From Nitrospirota bacterium (GTDB lineage: Bacteria; Nitrospirota; Nitrospiria; Nitrospirales; Nitrospiraceae): a DNA stretch of 64,000 bases. The position numbers and the translations under genes are program-made. The stretch covers positions 19,896 to 83,895 of the forward strand of contig JAGXAR010000009.1 of the NCBI GenBank assembly GCA_018971525.1, written 5' to 3'. The notes below the pieces were generated by a model. It worked only from the letters and a program-made list of their open reading frames with translations, had not been told where the DNA came from and did not search any database. Positions 54,433 to 64,000 of the stretch are shown here, one piece after another; position 1 is the stretch's first letter, and each line of letters begins with the position of its first letter.

Positions 54433-55836
54433 TTAAGTCGATGCGGGGGCCAGAGGCAGCATCACGGTAAAGGTCGAACCTTCGCCAACCTTGCTCTGGA
54501 CCTCGATATGCCCGCGATGTAACTCGGCAATCCATGCGCAAATCGACAGCCCAAGGCCTGTGCCCTTCTTGGTATGGGCCCGCGCGTCATCGGTGCGGTA
54601 GAACCGGTTGAAGATTCGTGGCTGATTCTCTTGCGCGATCCCAATGCCGTGATCGGTTACCGACACTCGTGCCTCCCCCTGCTCGATCGTCAGTGCGATG
54701 TCGACTGTGCCGCCGGGGCGGGAGTATTTGACTGCGTTATCGAGGAGATTCAGGAACAGTTCGCGCAAGCGTAGTTCATCTCCCACTACCACTGCCGACG
54801 CGGTGGCGCGGAGCATGACCTGGATGTCCCGTTCCTGCCCCAGTAATGAGGCTTGCCGGTGGACGTCCTCGATGAGCGTGTCCAGTGGGACCGGCAAGTG
54901 TTCCATTTTCACTTCGCCCATGTCGGCCCGGGAGAGAAAGAGCAATTCATCCACAATGCGGGTCATTCGATCGATTTCTTCGAGATTGCTTTCCAGGACG
55001 ACTTTGTAGTCCTCGGTTTCGCGAGGGCGTCGAAGCGCAAGCTCGCTTTCCCCTTTCATGACCGTCAACGGCGTGCGCAGTTCGTGCGAGGCATCGCTGG
55101 TGAACTGGCGGATCTGCCGAAAGGAGGTTTCAAGCCGGTCGATCATGTCATTAAACGTATTGGCCAGCCGGCCGATTTCGTCGGCCGAGGCCGGGACAGT
55201 CAGTCGTTGTGTGAGATCGCCTCCGGCAATGCGTTGGGCAGCCAGAGTGATCGCATCGACCGGGCGAAGGGCTCGGCCGGCCATGAACCAGCCGCCGGCG
55301 AGCGACACGACCAGCGCGACGGGCATACTCACCAGAAGGACTAACAGGAGGCGGTTCAGGGTCTGTTCGACGGAGTCCATCGAGGTGCCGACCTGGATGA
55401 TATAGAGCAAATTGCCCCGATAGATGATGGGAACCGAAATGAGGCGCAACGGCGGCTCCTTGGGATATTTCGCGGATTCGAAAAGCGTGCGGCCTGAGTA
55501 GGCGACTTCCAAGGCCTGGCGACTCAGCGGCATCTCATGTTGCTTGACGTTGGGCGAACGAATGGTGATGGTGCCGGAGGGGCTGAAGATCTGGAAGAAC
55601 TTATCGATGCGTGCCAGTTCTGGAAACTGCGACATGAGTTCGGTTTCGTCGATGAGAGGGAGGAACCCGCGTTCTTCCAGCGACCGAACGGCTGCGGCGG
55701 CGGTTTCTTCCAGCGATTGATCGACCGCATCGCGCAGGCTTCGAGCGGTAATCACGTACAGGATGGTTGAAAAGATGATCAGGATCAGCGCGAGGGCTGT
55801 GCCATACCAGAGAGTAAGCCGGACGCGAAGCGGCAT
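54433..55836 (-). CDS. sensor histidine kinase
   Basis: 467 aa. TM1 (WYGTALALILIIFSTILYVI), a periplasmic sensor segment of about 140 residues, TM2 (LLLVLLVSMPVALVVSLAGG), HAMP (RALRPVDAITLAAQRIAGGD), the H-box SDASHELRTPLTVMKGE, N-box LRLRELFLNLLDNAVKYSRP, and G boxes VTDHGIGIAQEN and GTGLGLSICAWIAELHRGH. It resembles CusS-like kinases. Its start overlaps the regulator stop by 1 base. Confidence 0.92.
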   Translation of the reverse strand: MPLRVRLTLWYGTALALILIIFSTILYVITARSLRDAVDQSLEETAAAAVRSLEERGFLPLIDETELMSQFPELARIDKFFQIFSPSGTITIRSPNVKQHEMPLSRQALEVAYSGRTLFESAKYPKEPPLRLISVPIIYRGNLLYIIQVGTSMDSVEQTLNRLLLVLLVSMPVALVVSLAGGWFMAGRALRPVDAITLAAQRIAGGDLTQRLTVPASADEIGRLANTFNDMIDRLETSFRQIRQFTSDASHELRTPLTVMKGESELALRRPRETEDYKVVLESNLEEIDRMTRIVDELLFLSRADMGEVKMEHLPVPLDTLIEDVHRQASLLGQERDIQVMLRATASAVVVGDELRLRELFLNLLDNAVKYSRPGGTVDIALTIEQGEARVSVTDHGIGIAQENQPRIFNRFYRTDDARAHTKKGTGLGLSICAWIAELHRGHIEVQSKVGEGSTFTVMLPLAPAST

Positions 55837-56507
55837 CAGTCGGCCTTCAGCATGTATCCGCTTCCGCGAATCGTGTGAATCAGCTTCTTCGCGCGTCCCC
55901 GGTCGATCTTATTGCGGAGATAGTTCACGTAGACATCGATGACATTGGTGAACGTATCGAAGTCCTGGTTCCAGACATGTTCTGAAATCATGGGACGGGT
56001 CAATACACGCCCCGTATGGCGCATCAGATATTCGAGCAGGGCATATTCCTTCAAAGTGAGGTCGATCCGCTGGCCGCCTCTGGTCACTTCGCGCGTGGCC
56101 GGGTTCAATGCCAGATCGTCGATCTGGAGCACGCCGGGACTCTCGGTGGAGCCGCGGCGAAGCAGGGCGCGAATCCGGGCGAGCAGTTCGTCGATGGCGA
56201 AGGGTTTGGTGAGGTAATCGTCCGCTCCTGCATCAAGGCCCTTGACCCGCTGGTCCACTTGCGATTGTGCGGTCAGAATCAGGATGGGGGTTTGAATCCG
56301 TGCCTGGCGGACGCCCTTGAGAATTTCCAATCCGGGCAACGACGGCAGCATCAAGTCCACGATCAGTAAATCATAGTTGGTGTTGAGCGCCATCTGAAGG
56401 CCCTTTGCACCGTCTTCACAGAGGTCGACCGCGTAGCTCTCCTCTTCAAGCGCACGCTTGATAAAACAGCCGACTTTCGTTTCGTCTTCAATGACTAGGA
56501 TACGCAT
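55836..56507 (-). CDS. OmpR/PhoB-family response regulator
   Basis: 223 aa. Receiver domain with acidic residues IEDETKVG and the acceptor Asp in LLIVDLMLPSLPGLE, Lys in LTKPFAIDELL; C-terminal winged helix with ALLEYLMRHTGRVLTRPMIS and NVIDVYVNYLRNKIDR. It is cotranscribed with the kinase and probably controls htrA downstream; no regulator box was identified. The left flank (56508-56705) shows no gene. Confidence 0.93.
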   Translation of the reverse strand: MRILVIEDETKVGCFIKRALEEESYAVDLCEDGAKGLQMALNTNYDLLIVDLMLPSLPGLEILKGVRQARIQTPILILTAQSQVDQRVKGLDAGADDYLTKPFAIDELLARIRALLRRGSTESPGVLQIDDLALNPATREVTRGGQRIDLTLKEYALLEYLMRHTGRVLTRPMISEHVWNQDFDTFTNVIDVYVNYLRNKIDRGRAKKLIHTIRGSGYMLKAD

Positions 56508-56705
56508 AGTCTTTGTTGCGCGATTATACCAAACCTAGACCCGCGAATCGCCTTACAGGATGCTTCCGCGTTCCGCAGCCTCCCACGCGCTTGGCGGGCA
56601 TCCCTGCTTCCATTAGTCTCGCCCCTCTCGCGCGGCGATCCCGCTGGGTTCTTCCGCCTGTCCTGGACCTGAGGGCCATCGGATTTCAAGTCTGCCGGGG
56701 AGGCA

Positions 56706-58361
56706 TCATGCTGGCGGAAAACGCGTGATGGTCACGGGTTCATAGGTCAAGGCTGTCCCCTCGGGGGTCCGGTGGATGAGGCTATGTCTCAACCAATGCT
56801 GATCATCGCGAACCGGGAAGTCCGACCGGTAATGGGCTCCGCGGCTTTCCTGTCTGGCGAGAGCGCTGACGACGATGGACTCCCCGACATCGAGAAGGGA
56901 CTGGAGCTCGAGGGCCTGCACGAGATCCGTATTAAACACCCGTCCTTTGTCCTGCACCGTGATGGAGGCGGCGCGGTGGGTCAGTGCCGTGATGGCCGAG
57001 ATCGCGGCAGACATGGACTCGTGAGTCCTGACGAGACCAAGATTGAGGCTCATCGTCTGGCCGAGTTCCTCTCGGATCTGCCAGGGCCGGACCGATCCAT
57101 CCTGTGCCAGGAGACGTTGGACGCGAGCCTGCTCGGCCGTGAACTGGTCATTTCTGCGGGCCTGTGGCGTGACGGTTCGAGCATACTCTCCGGCGCGAAT
57201 CCCGGCGCGCCGACCGAACACAATTGTTTCAAGGAGTGAATTGCCACCAAGCCGGTTGGCACCGTGCACACTGACGCAGGCACATTCTCCAGCCGCATAG
57301 AGGCCGGCGATGCCGGTCTCGGTCCATTGATTGGTTCGGACGCCACCCATTTGGTAGTGCGCGCCGGGGCGGACAGGAATGGGAGTCTCGATCGGATCAA
57401 GGCCTGCGAACTCAATGGCGAGTTGTCTGATCTGAGGGAGTCGTTCGAGAATGCGCTGGCGTCCAAGGTGCCGTAAGTCCAACAACACGCATCCGTCGAC
57501 CCCGCGGCCTTCGAGGATTTCTTGCCCGATAGCCAATGAGACAGTGGAACGGGTGGCCAGCTCCATCTGCTGTGGGGCATAGGCCTTCATAAACCGTTCA
57601 CCCAGCGTATTCAGGAGGTAGCCCCCTTCTCCGCGTGCCCCTTCGGTGATGAGGATCCCAGTGCCCTTGAGTGTGGTGGGATGGAACTGGACAAATTCCA
57701 TGTCCGCCAGGGGAGCACCGGCACGGTACGCGAGTGCCATGCCGTCACCGGTGTTGATCACCGCGTTCGTGCTCGTCAGGAAGACCCGCCCGCTTCCTCC
57801 CGTGGCCAAGATGACGGCTTTGGCCCCGATCGCGTGCAGCCCTCCGTGGATCAGGTCCCACGCCACGACTCCCCGGCAGACGCCGTCTTCCACGATTAAA
57901 GCTGTGACATACCACTCTTCATAGACGGCAATGCGCCGCTTCAGCAGCTGTTCATACATGGCGTGGAGGATGGCATGGCCGGTACGATCGGCGGCGTAAC
58001 AGGTGCGGGGAAAACCCGCTCCGCCGAACGGGCGTTGGGCGATATGGCCCTGTTCGTCGCGACTGAAGATGACCCCGAGACGTTCTAATTCGAGAATGTC
58101 GTCAGGAGCTTCGCGACACATGGCCTCAATGGCATCTTGATCGCCGAGATAGAGCCCGCCTTTTGTGGTGTCGAAGGCATGGGCTTCCCAGGAATCGTTC
58201 TCTCCCAGTGCTGCGTTGATGCCCCCTTGCGCGGCCACAGAATGGCTGCGCACCGGATGGACCTTCGACATCACCGCGACGTCGAGATCCGGCGGCGCGG
58301 CAACCGCCGCCCTCATCCCTGCCAAGCCGGCTCCAATGATAAGAATGTCGTGTAGTTTCAC
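56706..58361 (-). CDS. sdhA: succinate dehydrogenase/fumarate reductase flavoprotein subunit
   Basis: 551 aa from a GTG at 58361 ([18 protein letters not shown]). FAD-binding and family motifs: [88 protein letters not shown] and the C-terminal [19 protein letters not shown]. The last block separates SdhA/FrdA from L-aspartate oxidase. No Fe-S or membrane subunit lies adjacent. A GTG at 58433 is an alternative start. It is divergent from gcvP. Confidence 0.88.
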   Translation of the reverse strand: MKLHDILIIGAGLAGMRAAVAAPPDLDVAVMSKVHPVRSHSVAAQGGINAALGENDSWEAHAFDTTKGGLYLGDQDAIEAMCREAPDDILELERLGVIFSRDEQGHIAQRPFGGAGFPRTCYAADRTGHAILHAMYEQLLKRRIAVYEEWYVTALIVEDGVCRGVVAWDLIHGGLHAIGAKAVILATGGSGRVFLTSTNAVINTGDGMALAYRAGAPLADMEFVQFHPTTLKGTGILITEGARGEGGYLLNTLGERFMKAYAPQQMELATRSTVSLAIGQEILEGRGVDGCVLLDLRHLGRQRILERLPQIRQLAIEFAGLDPIETPIPVRPGAHYQMGGVRTNQWTETGIAGLYAAGECACVSVHGANRLGGNSLLETIVFGRRAGIRAGEYARTVTPQARRNDQFTAEQARVQRLLAQDGSVRPWQIREELGQTMSLNLGLVRTHESMSAAISAITALTHRAASITVQDKGRVFNTDLVQALELQSLLDVGESIVVSALARQESRGAHYRSDFPVRDDQHWLRHSLIHRTPEGTALTYEPVTITRFPPA

Positions 58362-58591
58362 AGTCTGCCGGATACTATCTTTGCGTTCTGTCAGTCTGCA
58401 GGGGGTCGGAATTTCCCCTTGGATTGCCTGCACTCATACGTGACTCTCGGTCTTAAGGCAAGTCCGGAAACAGTCGGGATGGCGCTTGGAGAAAAGGGGG
58501 TGAGCATGATAGGCTGCAACCCCCGAACGGGTCAGTCAGCACAACAGGGCTCTCGACCGACGACACATAATCGAAGGATAAGACGATCGCC

Positions 58592-61474
58592 ATGGCCACA
58601 CCCGACTTTCTGAACCCGACCGACACCTTTATCCATCGCCATCTTGGCCCCACCGACGTCGATGTTCACGAGATGCTTGTCACGCTCGGCTTGCACTCGC
58701 TCGAGGAGCTGAGCGAGGCGACCGTGCCCGCCGACATTCGTTTGCGGAAGGGATTGGGGCTGCCCCTTCACCGCGGCGAACAAGCCGTGCTGGAAGAGAT
58801 CCGCTCCATCGCCGCAGAGAACCAGATCTACCGATCATTGATCGGAATGGGGTATCACGACTGCATCACGCCCGGCGTGATCCAGCGCAACATTTTCGAA
58901 AACCCGGCCTGGTACACCCAGTACACGCCGTACCAGGCGGAGATTTCCCAGGGCCGCTTGGAAGCCCTAGTGAATTTTCAAACGCTCGTGACCGACCTCA
59001 CAGGCTTGCCCTTAGCCAATGCCTCGCTCCTGGATGAGGCCACGGCGGCAGCGGAGGCGATGGCCATGTGTCTCGCCATTTCCCGTTCGTCCGGCCTCGA
59101 ACGGAAAGAGTTCTTTGTCTCGCAGGGCTGTCATCCCCAGACCATTGCGGTCATGCAGACACGGGCTGAACCGCTCGGCATGACGTTGCGTGTAGGGCGG
59201 ATGCAGATCATCGACTTTTCCAATCCTCAGCTGGCCGGTATTCTGCTCCAATACCCGGCCACTGACGGCTATGTTGGGGATTACAGCGCACTCGTGGCGC
59301 AGGCCCACGCGGCCGGGGTTCTTGTGGTAGTCGCCACCGATCTGCTGGCCTTGACTCTCTTGCGCCCACCGGGAGAATTTGGAGCCGATATCACCGTGGG
59401 TTCCAGCCAACGATTTGGTGTTCCGCTCGGATTTGGCGGCCCCCATGCCGCGTTTCTTTCGACCGCTGAGGCATTCAAACGGCAGATGCCGGGACGCATC
59501 GTCGGGGTGTCCAAAGATGTCACGGGGAGGCCTGCCTGTCGGCTTGCTCTGCAGACTCGCGAGCAACACATCCGGCGTGAGAAGGCGACGAGCAACATTT
59601 GTACGGCGCAGGTCCTTTTGGCCATCATGGCGAGCATGTATGCGGTCTACCATGGGCCGGAGGGATTGCGGCGGATTGCTGAGCGCGTGCATGGCTTGGC
59701 GGTGGTGCTGGCAGCGGGCTTGCGGCAGCTGGGATTCGACGTCGGAGCGGAAGAATACTTCGATACGATTCGGGTGCGACTGACGAAGATGCAGTCCGAG
59801 TCTATCTTGGTCAGGGCCAACGAAGCAGGCATCAATCTTCGTCGGCATGATGACCACTCCATCGGGATTGCGCTGGATGAGGTGAGCACAGAAGACGAAA
59901 TCCGGCGTCTGATGGAAATCTTTGTCGGCCACGATCGCCTGCCTTTTCAGGTGAGGGACTTGAGCCACAGCGTCACCACAAGTTTCCCAACGAATCTCGC
60001 CCGCACCAGCAAGTACCTGACCCACGCGGTGTTCAATCGCTATCACGCAGAGCATGAGATGCTGAGGTATATCCACCGCCTCGAAGCGAAGGATCTGTCG
60101 CTCGTCCATTCGATGATCCCTTTGGGATCCTGCACCATGAAGCTGAACGCGACGGCCGAGATGCTGCCTGTCACCTGGCCGGAGTTCTCACGGCTTCATC
60201 CCTTTGCGCCGATCGAGCAGACCAAAGGGTATCAGGAGTTGTTCCGCCAGTTGGAGGCCTGGCTGGCCGAGATCACGGGATTCACCGCCGTGTCCTTGCA
60301 ACCGAATGCAGGTGCTCAGGGCGAGTATACGGGACTGATGGTGATCCGGGCGTACCACCGGAGCCAGGGTGAAGTGCATCGGGATGTCTGTTTGATTCCC
60401 GTGTCCGCGCACGGCACGAATCCGGCTAGTGCGGCCATGGCGGGCATGATGGTTGTGGCGGTCGCCTGTGATCCACAGGGCAATGTGGATTTAACCGATC
60501 TTGAAGCCAAGGCCGCTCAGCATCGCGATCGTCTCTCCGCGCTCATGTTGACCTACCCCTCGACCCACGGCGTCTTCGAGGCGGACGTGCGGCGCATCTG
60601 TCAGATCGTCCATACGCACGGCGGGCAAGTCTATATGGATGGGGCCAACATGAATGCGCAGGTGGGGCTCTGCCGCCCCGGGGACATCGGCGCGGATGTG
60701 TGCCACCTGAATCTCCACAAGACCTTCTGCATTCCTCATGGCGGGGGCGGTCCTGGGATGGGGCCTATCGGTGCGGCGCGACATCTGGCGCCGTTTCTTC
60801 CCGGCCATCCGGTGACGCAACTGGGCGGGCAAGAGTCCATCGGGCCGGTGTCGGCGGCGCCCTACGGCAGCCCCAGCATCGTGACGATTTCCTGGGTCTA
60901 CATTGCCCTGATGGGGCGTGACGGATTGACGAAGGCGACGCAGGTGGCGATTTTGAACGCCAACTACATGGCCAAACGACTGGAGAAATACTACCCCATC
61001 CTCTATACGGGCACGTCCGGGTTCGTCGCGCACGAGTTCATTCTCGACCTTCGTCAGTTCAAGGAGACTACGGGAATCGAAGCGATGGATGTGGCGAAGC
61101 GCTTGATGGACTATGGGTTCCATGCTCCGACGGTTTCATTTCCGGTTGCCGGAACGCTCATGATCGAACCGACGGAGAGCGAATCGAGAGCCGAATTGGA
61201 CCGGTTCTGCGAGGCGATGATCTTGATTCATGCAGAGATGCAAGACATCGTCGAGGGCCGCCAACCCCGCACGAATAATCTGCTGAAGAATGCCCCGCAC
61301 ACGGCACAGGTTGTGACGGCCAATGAATGGAATCGCCCGTATGGTCGGGAACAGGCGGCCTTTCCCGCTCCCTGGGTCCGTGACCATAAATTCTGGCCCA
61401 GCGTGAGCCGCATCGACGAAGCCTATGGGGATCGGCATCTTGTCTGTACTTGTCCACCGATGGACAGCTACTAA
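58592..61474 (+). CDS. gcvP: glycine dehydrogenase (decarboxylating), P protein
   Basis: 960-aa PLP enzyme of the glycine cleavage system. Both halves are present (long type): [20 protein letters not shown] at the start; PLP-Lys in [20 protein letters not shown] about residue 710. The C-terminal half has [16 protein letters not shown]. The genes for GcvT, GcvH and Lpd are not in the window. A repeat follows the stop by 1 base. The gap 58434-58591 shows no glycine riboswitch that I can recognise. Confidence 0.97.
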   Translation: MATPDFLNPTDTFIHRHLGPTDVDVHEMLVTLGLHSLEELSEATVPADIRLRKGLGLPLHRGEQAVLEEIRSIAAENQIYRSLIGMGYHDCITPGVIQRNIFENPAWYTQYTPYQAEISQGRLEALVNFQTLVTDLTGLPLANASLLDEATAAAEAMAMCLAISRSSGLERKEFFVSQGCHPQTIAVMQTRAEPLGMTLRVGRMQIIDFSNPQLAGILLQYPATDGYVGDYSALVAQAHAAGVLVVVATDLLALTLLRPPGEFGADITVGSSQRFGVPLGFGGPHAAFLSTAEAFKRQMPGRIVGVSKDVTGRPACRLALQTREQHIRREKATSNICTAQVLLAIMASMYAVYHGPEGLRRIAERVHGLAVVLAAGLRQLGFDVGAEEYFDTIRVRLTKMQSESILVRANEAGINLRRHDDHSIGIALDEVSTEDEIRRLMEIFVGHDRLPFQVRDLSHSVTTSFPTNLARTSKYLTHAVFNRYHAEHEMLRYIHRLEAKDLSLVHSMIPLGSCTMKLNATAEMLPVTWPEFSRLHPFAPIEQTKGYQELFRQLEAWLAEITGFTAVSLQPNAGAQGEYTGLMVIRAYHRSQGEVHRDVCLIPVSAHGTNPASAAMAGMMVVAVACDPQGNVDLTDLEAKAAQHRDRLSALMLTYPSTHGVFEADVRRICQIVHTHGGQVYMDGANMNAQVGLCRPGDIGADVCHLNLHKTFCIPHGGGGPGMGPIGAARHLAPFLPGHPVTQLGGQESIGPVSAAPYGSPSIVTISWVYIALMGRDGLTKATQVAILNANYMAKRLEKYYPILYTGTSGFVAHEFILDLRQFKETTGIEAMDVAKRLMDYGFHAPTVSFPVAGTLMIEPTESESRAELDRFCEAMILIHAEMQDIVEGRQPRTNNLLKNAPHTAQVVTANEWNRPYGREQAAFPAPWVRDHKFWPSVSRIDEAYGDRHLVCTCPPMDSY

Positions 61475-61647
61475 GTAGGCTGCTGAAAAAGGCTCTCAAC
61501 GTCGTTCTCGGCTCGCAAACAACCTCAAGGTATTCCACACGGGGAAAGAGCTGTTCCGACAGCTCTGGGTTGGGAGGGTGAGAAGGATACGCCTCCGGTG
61601 TTTGCGGCGCCTGCGGCCTAGTTGCGAAGCCTTTTTGAGCAGCCTCT
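61475..61647 (+). repeat. interspersed palindrome-ended repeat, copy 4 (about 173 bp)
   Basis: Directly after the gcvP stop. Left end GTAGGCTGCTGAAAAAGG, right end CCTTTTTGAGCAGCCTC, inverted. The interior is more divergent (GTCGTTCTCGGCTCGC) and has its own hairpin GAGCTGTTCCGACAGCTC. Confidence 0.68.
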
Positions 61648-61908
61648 CACGTGGGGGAATTCTTATTTTCCTTCTCTCAAATCTACGGCAGCTGCTTTGC
61701 TCCCCGCCGACATCACCCTCTCTGGTTCACCGCTCAAGAGATGAGCGACTTGCTAAGTCAATCCGACAAGCCATGGATACCAGGCCTGGGCGGATGCTCC
61801 GGCGTTAAGGGAGTGGTGGCCCGACCCCCTCCCTTTGGGGCATTGTGGAACAACAGGGGATTCGGCGATAAATGGGGCAGGCCTGATGAACTAGCTGGAG
61901 CCCCTCCA

Positions 61909-62133
61909 ATGTCCAAGATCTTGAACTTGAGCAAGCACACGAGCGACGAGGATTTGCAGCACCTCACGAACTTGCTGCTCTTTCACCTCGTTGAGCAATG
62001 TGGCGGACAGATTCAATTCAAGTTGGAGGATGCCCATCGTATCCGTGAGAGTCTCACCACCAAGATGGTGCAAATGCAGGTAGGAGATGAGGTGCGGTTG
62101 AGAATTATCGATCGCTTGCCGGAATTGTCGTAG
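61909..62133 (+). CDS. small hypothetical protein, 74 aa
   Basis: The ATG at 61909 (MSKILNLSKHTSDEDLQHLT) has GGAG about 9 bases upstream; the open frame to 61651 lies in or next to the repeat. Predicted largely helical, soluble, with no family known. The remaining 61648-61908 sequence has no supported gene. Confidence 0.6.
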   Translation: MSKILNLSKHTSDEDLQHLTNLLLFHLVEQCGGQIQFKLEDAHRIRESLTTKMVQMQVGDEVRLRIIDRLPELS

Positions 62134-62212
62134 CAGCCGCTCTCACTCCCTAAATCATCCGCCTCAATCTTGCTGTTATGCCGAGTTGAGTCCTCCCTGA
62201 AGACATGTTCCA

Positions 62213-63133
62213 ATGCTTGGCATGATGAGACGGCCTGTCTTCCCTCTCGTTTTGTTGGTCAGCGTCGGAGTCTGCACGATTCTAGCGCCGATTTCGGCCG
62301 CATCTTCTCCGGATACGAGCCAATCAGACGTGAGAGATCTTCGCGTCGGCGAGCACTATCGCGAAGGAACGCGGGTTCGTGTGCCCTTCGAGGGCGTCTC
62401 GTTTGTCGTGCCGAAAGATTGGCGTGCGTCGCTTCCGGCTGGATCGGTCATATTTCTTGATTCAGCAGTCACACCGGGCCTTGGCACCATTCATCTGTTA
62501 ACGGAGATCACGCGAGAGGCGTTGCTTGCTCAACTGAGAGAGCCACAATCAATCGAAGCCGGCTTTGTCTTACATCCGGTCGGGTCCATCCAAGAAGAAG
62601 GCCTGAAACTCATCGGACTATATGCGGCCGGAGACGATGTCGGCGTCACGGTCGCTCTTCTAGGACCTTCTCGTAACGCGGTGATCTATCAGTTTGTCGG
62701 ACGCAAGACCGAACGAGGCATCTATCAATGGCTCGCGGAGGAGTTAGCTGCCTCTACTGAATTTCTGGATGAACAAGACAGTTCAGTCCTTCGAGCCTGG
62801 TATGAACGGCTTACTGGAATGATGCTGCGCCCGCAACTGGACAACCGCGTCGCGCAGAGTGTGGGATTGACGGCCATTCACCTCTGCAGCGACGGCCGGT
62901 TCATCCGGACCATTCGACTGCAGTCGGTCCCAGGTCGGTCGGTAGACGGGGAAGACAGCGGGGCCTACCACGAAACCGGCACTTGGCTGATTGACATGCA
63001 AGGTGGCAAGGCCGCCCTCATCTTGACGAAATCCACCGGCGGGGCGGACCAACATGATCTGCAGCAGAAGAGCGACCAGGTTCTTCTCGACGGGCAGGTT
63101 GCCTCCGTGAATGTTAGTAGCAGCTGTCTATAG
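62213..63133 (+). CDS. secreted hypothetical protein
   Basis: 306 aa. Signal peptide of about 28 residues (FPLVLLVSVGVCTILAPISA). The mature part begins with a beta-rich stretch (VGEHYREGTRVRVPFEGVSF) and has a conserved-looking second domain (LRPQLDNRVAQSVGLTAIHL, TGTWLIDMQGGKAALILTKS) resembling lipocalin-like or DUF-type domains. No family is certain. The start may be 62213 or a later Met. Confidence 0.65.
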   Translation: MLGMMRRPVFPLVLLVSVGVCTILAPISAASSPDTSQSDVRDLRVGEHYREGTRVRVPFEGVSFVVPKDWRASLPAGSVIFLDSAVTPGLGTIHLLTEITREALLAQLREPQSIEAGFVLHPVGSIQEEGLKLIGLYAAGDDVGVTVALLGPSRNAVIYQFVGRKTERGIYQWLAEELAASTEFLDEQDSSVLRAWYERLTGMMLRPQLDNRVAQSVGLTAIHLCSDGRFIRTIRLQSVPGRSVDGEDSGAYHETGTWLIDMQGGKAALILTKSTGGADQHDLQQKSDQVLLDGQVASVNVSSSCL

Positions 63134-63395
63134 AGACGCTCAAAAGATCCGAATAGCGGCCAGGATCTGACTGCCTCCATGCCTCTCGGAACGACCCTTC
63201 CGGACTCTGCCAGGTGGAAGCCTTCCGAAAATCCCTCGAAGGCTCAGTCAGTTTACGCTTTTCTTCGAGCCGAGCCTCGGCGGGTCCCCGTTCCTCCGGT
63301 AATGTCGGCAGGGAAGCATTAGGCCGCTTGTCGGCTTGTAAGGCAGTGTGAAAGAATGAGGAGCCGAGTTTATTTCTGATGCCATTCCGAAAGGT
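63134..63395. other. gene-free region before the truncated DUF4917 gene
   Basis: About 260 bp. A frame of 112 codons on the minus strand (63114-63452) spans it but overlaps the previous gene and has no recognised domain. The region may contain remnants. Confidence 0.5.
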
Positions 63396-63410
63396 TTGTG
63401 GAGGCGAGTA

Positions 63411-63596
63411 ATGGCTCAAAAGCTCTATGACTGGCGTGAAATTAGGGACCAATTTAAAGACACATTAGTCTTAGGAAATGGGGCTAGCATAGCTGTGGAT
63501 CAGTGCTTTTCTTATACATCACTGTATGACGAAGCATCAAAGATGTTGTTGCTTAATGAACAGGTGCAGAAGCTATTCAAACGCGGATTCAAGTAG
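63411..63596 (+). pseudogene. 5' fragment of a DUF4917/SIR2-like gene, truncated
   Basis: GGAGG lies 6 bases before the ATG. The 61 codons (MAQKLYDWREIRDQFKDTLV, LGNGASIAVDQCFSYTSLY, LLNEQVQKLFKR) match the N-terminus of the DUF4917 family, whose GNGAS is a SIR2-like nucleotide-binding motif. The family is normally over 300 aa. The frame ends GFK-stop at an apparent IS junction. Loss of the rest is probable. Confidence 0.6.
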
Positions 63597-63629
63597 CCAG
63601 TGCATAATTTCACCGACGGCGTGATGGAG

Positions 63630-63655
63630 TAACCTCTTGGCACACCAAGGGGTTA
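63630..63655 (+). other. hairpin at IS30 remnant left part
   Basis: Stem TAACCTCTTGG/CCAAGGGGTTA (one G-T pair) with a 4-base loop, immediately 5' of the transposase ATG. It may be part of the IS end. Confidence 0.4.
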
Positions 63656-63658
63656 CGA

Positions 63659-63817
63659 ATGAGGACGTATCGTCGGATCGCATACGAAGATCGATGTCAG
63701 ATGTACGCCTTGCAGAAGGCGGGCAAGACCCAGGCCGAGATCGGCCAAGCGCTTGGGTTTAGCCAAGGGACCGTGAGTCGGGAACTTGCTCGGAACGCAG
63801 GGCGGCGGGGCTACTGA
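63659..63817 (+). mobile_element. IS30-family transposase, N-terminal remnant
   Basis: 52 codons: YRRIAYEDRCQMYALQKAGK, TQAEIGQALGFSQGTVSREL and ARNAGRRGY-stop. This is the helix-turn-helix start of an IS30 transposase. The stop occurs where the protein should continue, and the following bases read as a different gene. Confidence 0.72.
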
Positions 63818-63818
63818 C

Positions 63819-64000
63819 TGGGCAAGCTTGCGACGCCGTCATCGAGACAAAGGTATTTTGGGTACGCTCCTCACCCGATTTCTCCGGGAGGACCCAGTCG
63901 CAGCGGCTGCCGTTGACCGCACCATCGAAGAAATCAACCGGGACCACCAGGCGCTGCACGATCTCCTGGAACGGCAGAACTACCGTCTGGCCTTCTGGCG
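63819..64000 (+). pseudogene. treY: probable treY (malto-oligosyltrehalose synthase) fragment, truncated at 5' and by window
   Basis: The frame ending in TGG at 63996-63998 reads DKGILGTLLTRFLREDP, then VAAAAVDRTIEEINRDHQAL and HDLLERQNYRLAFW. The last block resembles the LLEAQxYRLAYWR segment of TreY just before its catalytic barrel continues. No start codon is seen and IS30 sequence is directly 5'. TreY makes maltooligosyl trehalose from glucan. Assignment rests on a short segment. Confidence 0.5.

Noticed and set aside
56706..58361. L-aspartate oxidase (NadB) for the flavoprotein
   Set aside because: The C-terminal [12 protein letters not shown] and the middle blocks fit SdhA/FrdA better than NadB.
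58434..58591. Possible glycine riboswitch upstream of gcvP
   Set aside because: I could not trace the conserved glycine-aptamer core in this 158-bp gap.
59012..60109. 365-codon minus-strand ORF
   Set aside because: Lies inside gcvP; no family match.
63114..63452. 112-codon minus-strand ORF
   Set aside because: Overlaps two other genes, has no ribosome site that I see and no recognised domain.

Overview
The window looks like a stretch of a Nitrospira-type chromosome (phylum Nitrospirota). This rests on GC-rich, densely packed genes, a complex I cluster without nuoE/nuoF between nuoD and nuoG, and the general character of the proteins. No rRNA is present, so the assignment is inference from gene content. 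Most of the window is conserved housekeeping sequence. The accessory or decaying parts are 29.7-32.8 kb and the right end after about 63.1 kb.

Layout. 1-4.7 kb (minus): nuoA-B-C-D-G of respiratory complex I, with nuoG running off the left edge. 5.3-9.3 kb (plus): an OmpA-domain envelope protein and a PriA homologue without recognisable ATPase motifs. 9.2-10.8 kb (minus): a membrane protein, a single-domain response regulator and tRNA-Leu(GAG). 10.9-16.6 kb (plus): a HAD phosphatase, queE, pepA, nagZ, a protein with a duplicated CCGH motif, a PsiE-like membrane protein and a Pro/Ala-tailed protein. 16.6-20.0 kb (minus): an APC permease, a class I glutamine amidotransferase and two unknowns. 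20.0-23.2 kb (plus): an M24 peptidase, a long-tailed TatA and a HEAT-repeat lipoprotein. 23.5-28.2 kb (minus): two PilZ paralogues, then tig-clpP-clpX and tRNA-Leu(UAG).

28.6-32.8 kb (plus): a secreted HEAT protein, then a decayed sigma-54 activator, a DsrE-like gene that has lost its own stop, and a decayed ABC solute-binding protein. 32.9-38.0 kb (minus): envelope genes (coiled-coil OmpA protein, MscL with a zinc ribbon, DUF481 barrel, AsmA). 38.1-41.9 kb (plus): tRNA-Ser(GGA), the SRP RNA, dnaX-ybaB-recR and a DksA-type protein. 41.9-44.6 kb (minus): an outer-membrane barrel, a TPR lipoprotein, a small lipoprotein and tRNA-Val(CAC). 44.8-52.8 kb: trmFO-xerC, argB, an M28 peptidase with a methyltransferase-like partner, a gamma-carbonic-anhydrase-like protein, rimO and purU. 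52.8-58.4 kb (minus): HtrA behind a two-component system, and a lone sdhA/frdA-type flavoprotein. 58.6-63.1 kb (plus): gcvP and two unknowns. 63.4-64.0 kb: a truncated DUF4917 gene, an IS30-family remnant and what appears to be an interrupted treY.

Four copies of an interspersed repeat of about 127-175 bp, with inverted ends resembling GGATGCTGAAAAAG, lie just downstream of plus-strand genes (after the M24 peptidase, the HEAT lipoprotein, rimO and gcvP). The most unusual observations are this repeat family, the NuoG with an extra Fe-S site, the PriA without Walker motifs, the TatA that repeats its amphipathic helix at its C-terminus, the duplicated-CCGH protein, and the pseudogene block at 29.8-32.8 kb. 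No complete new defence or biosynthetic system could be supported.
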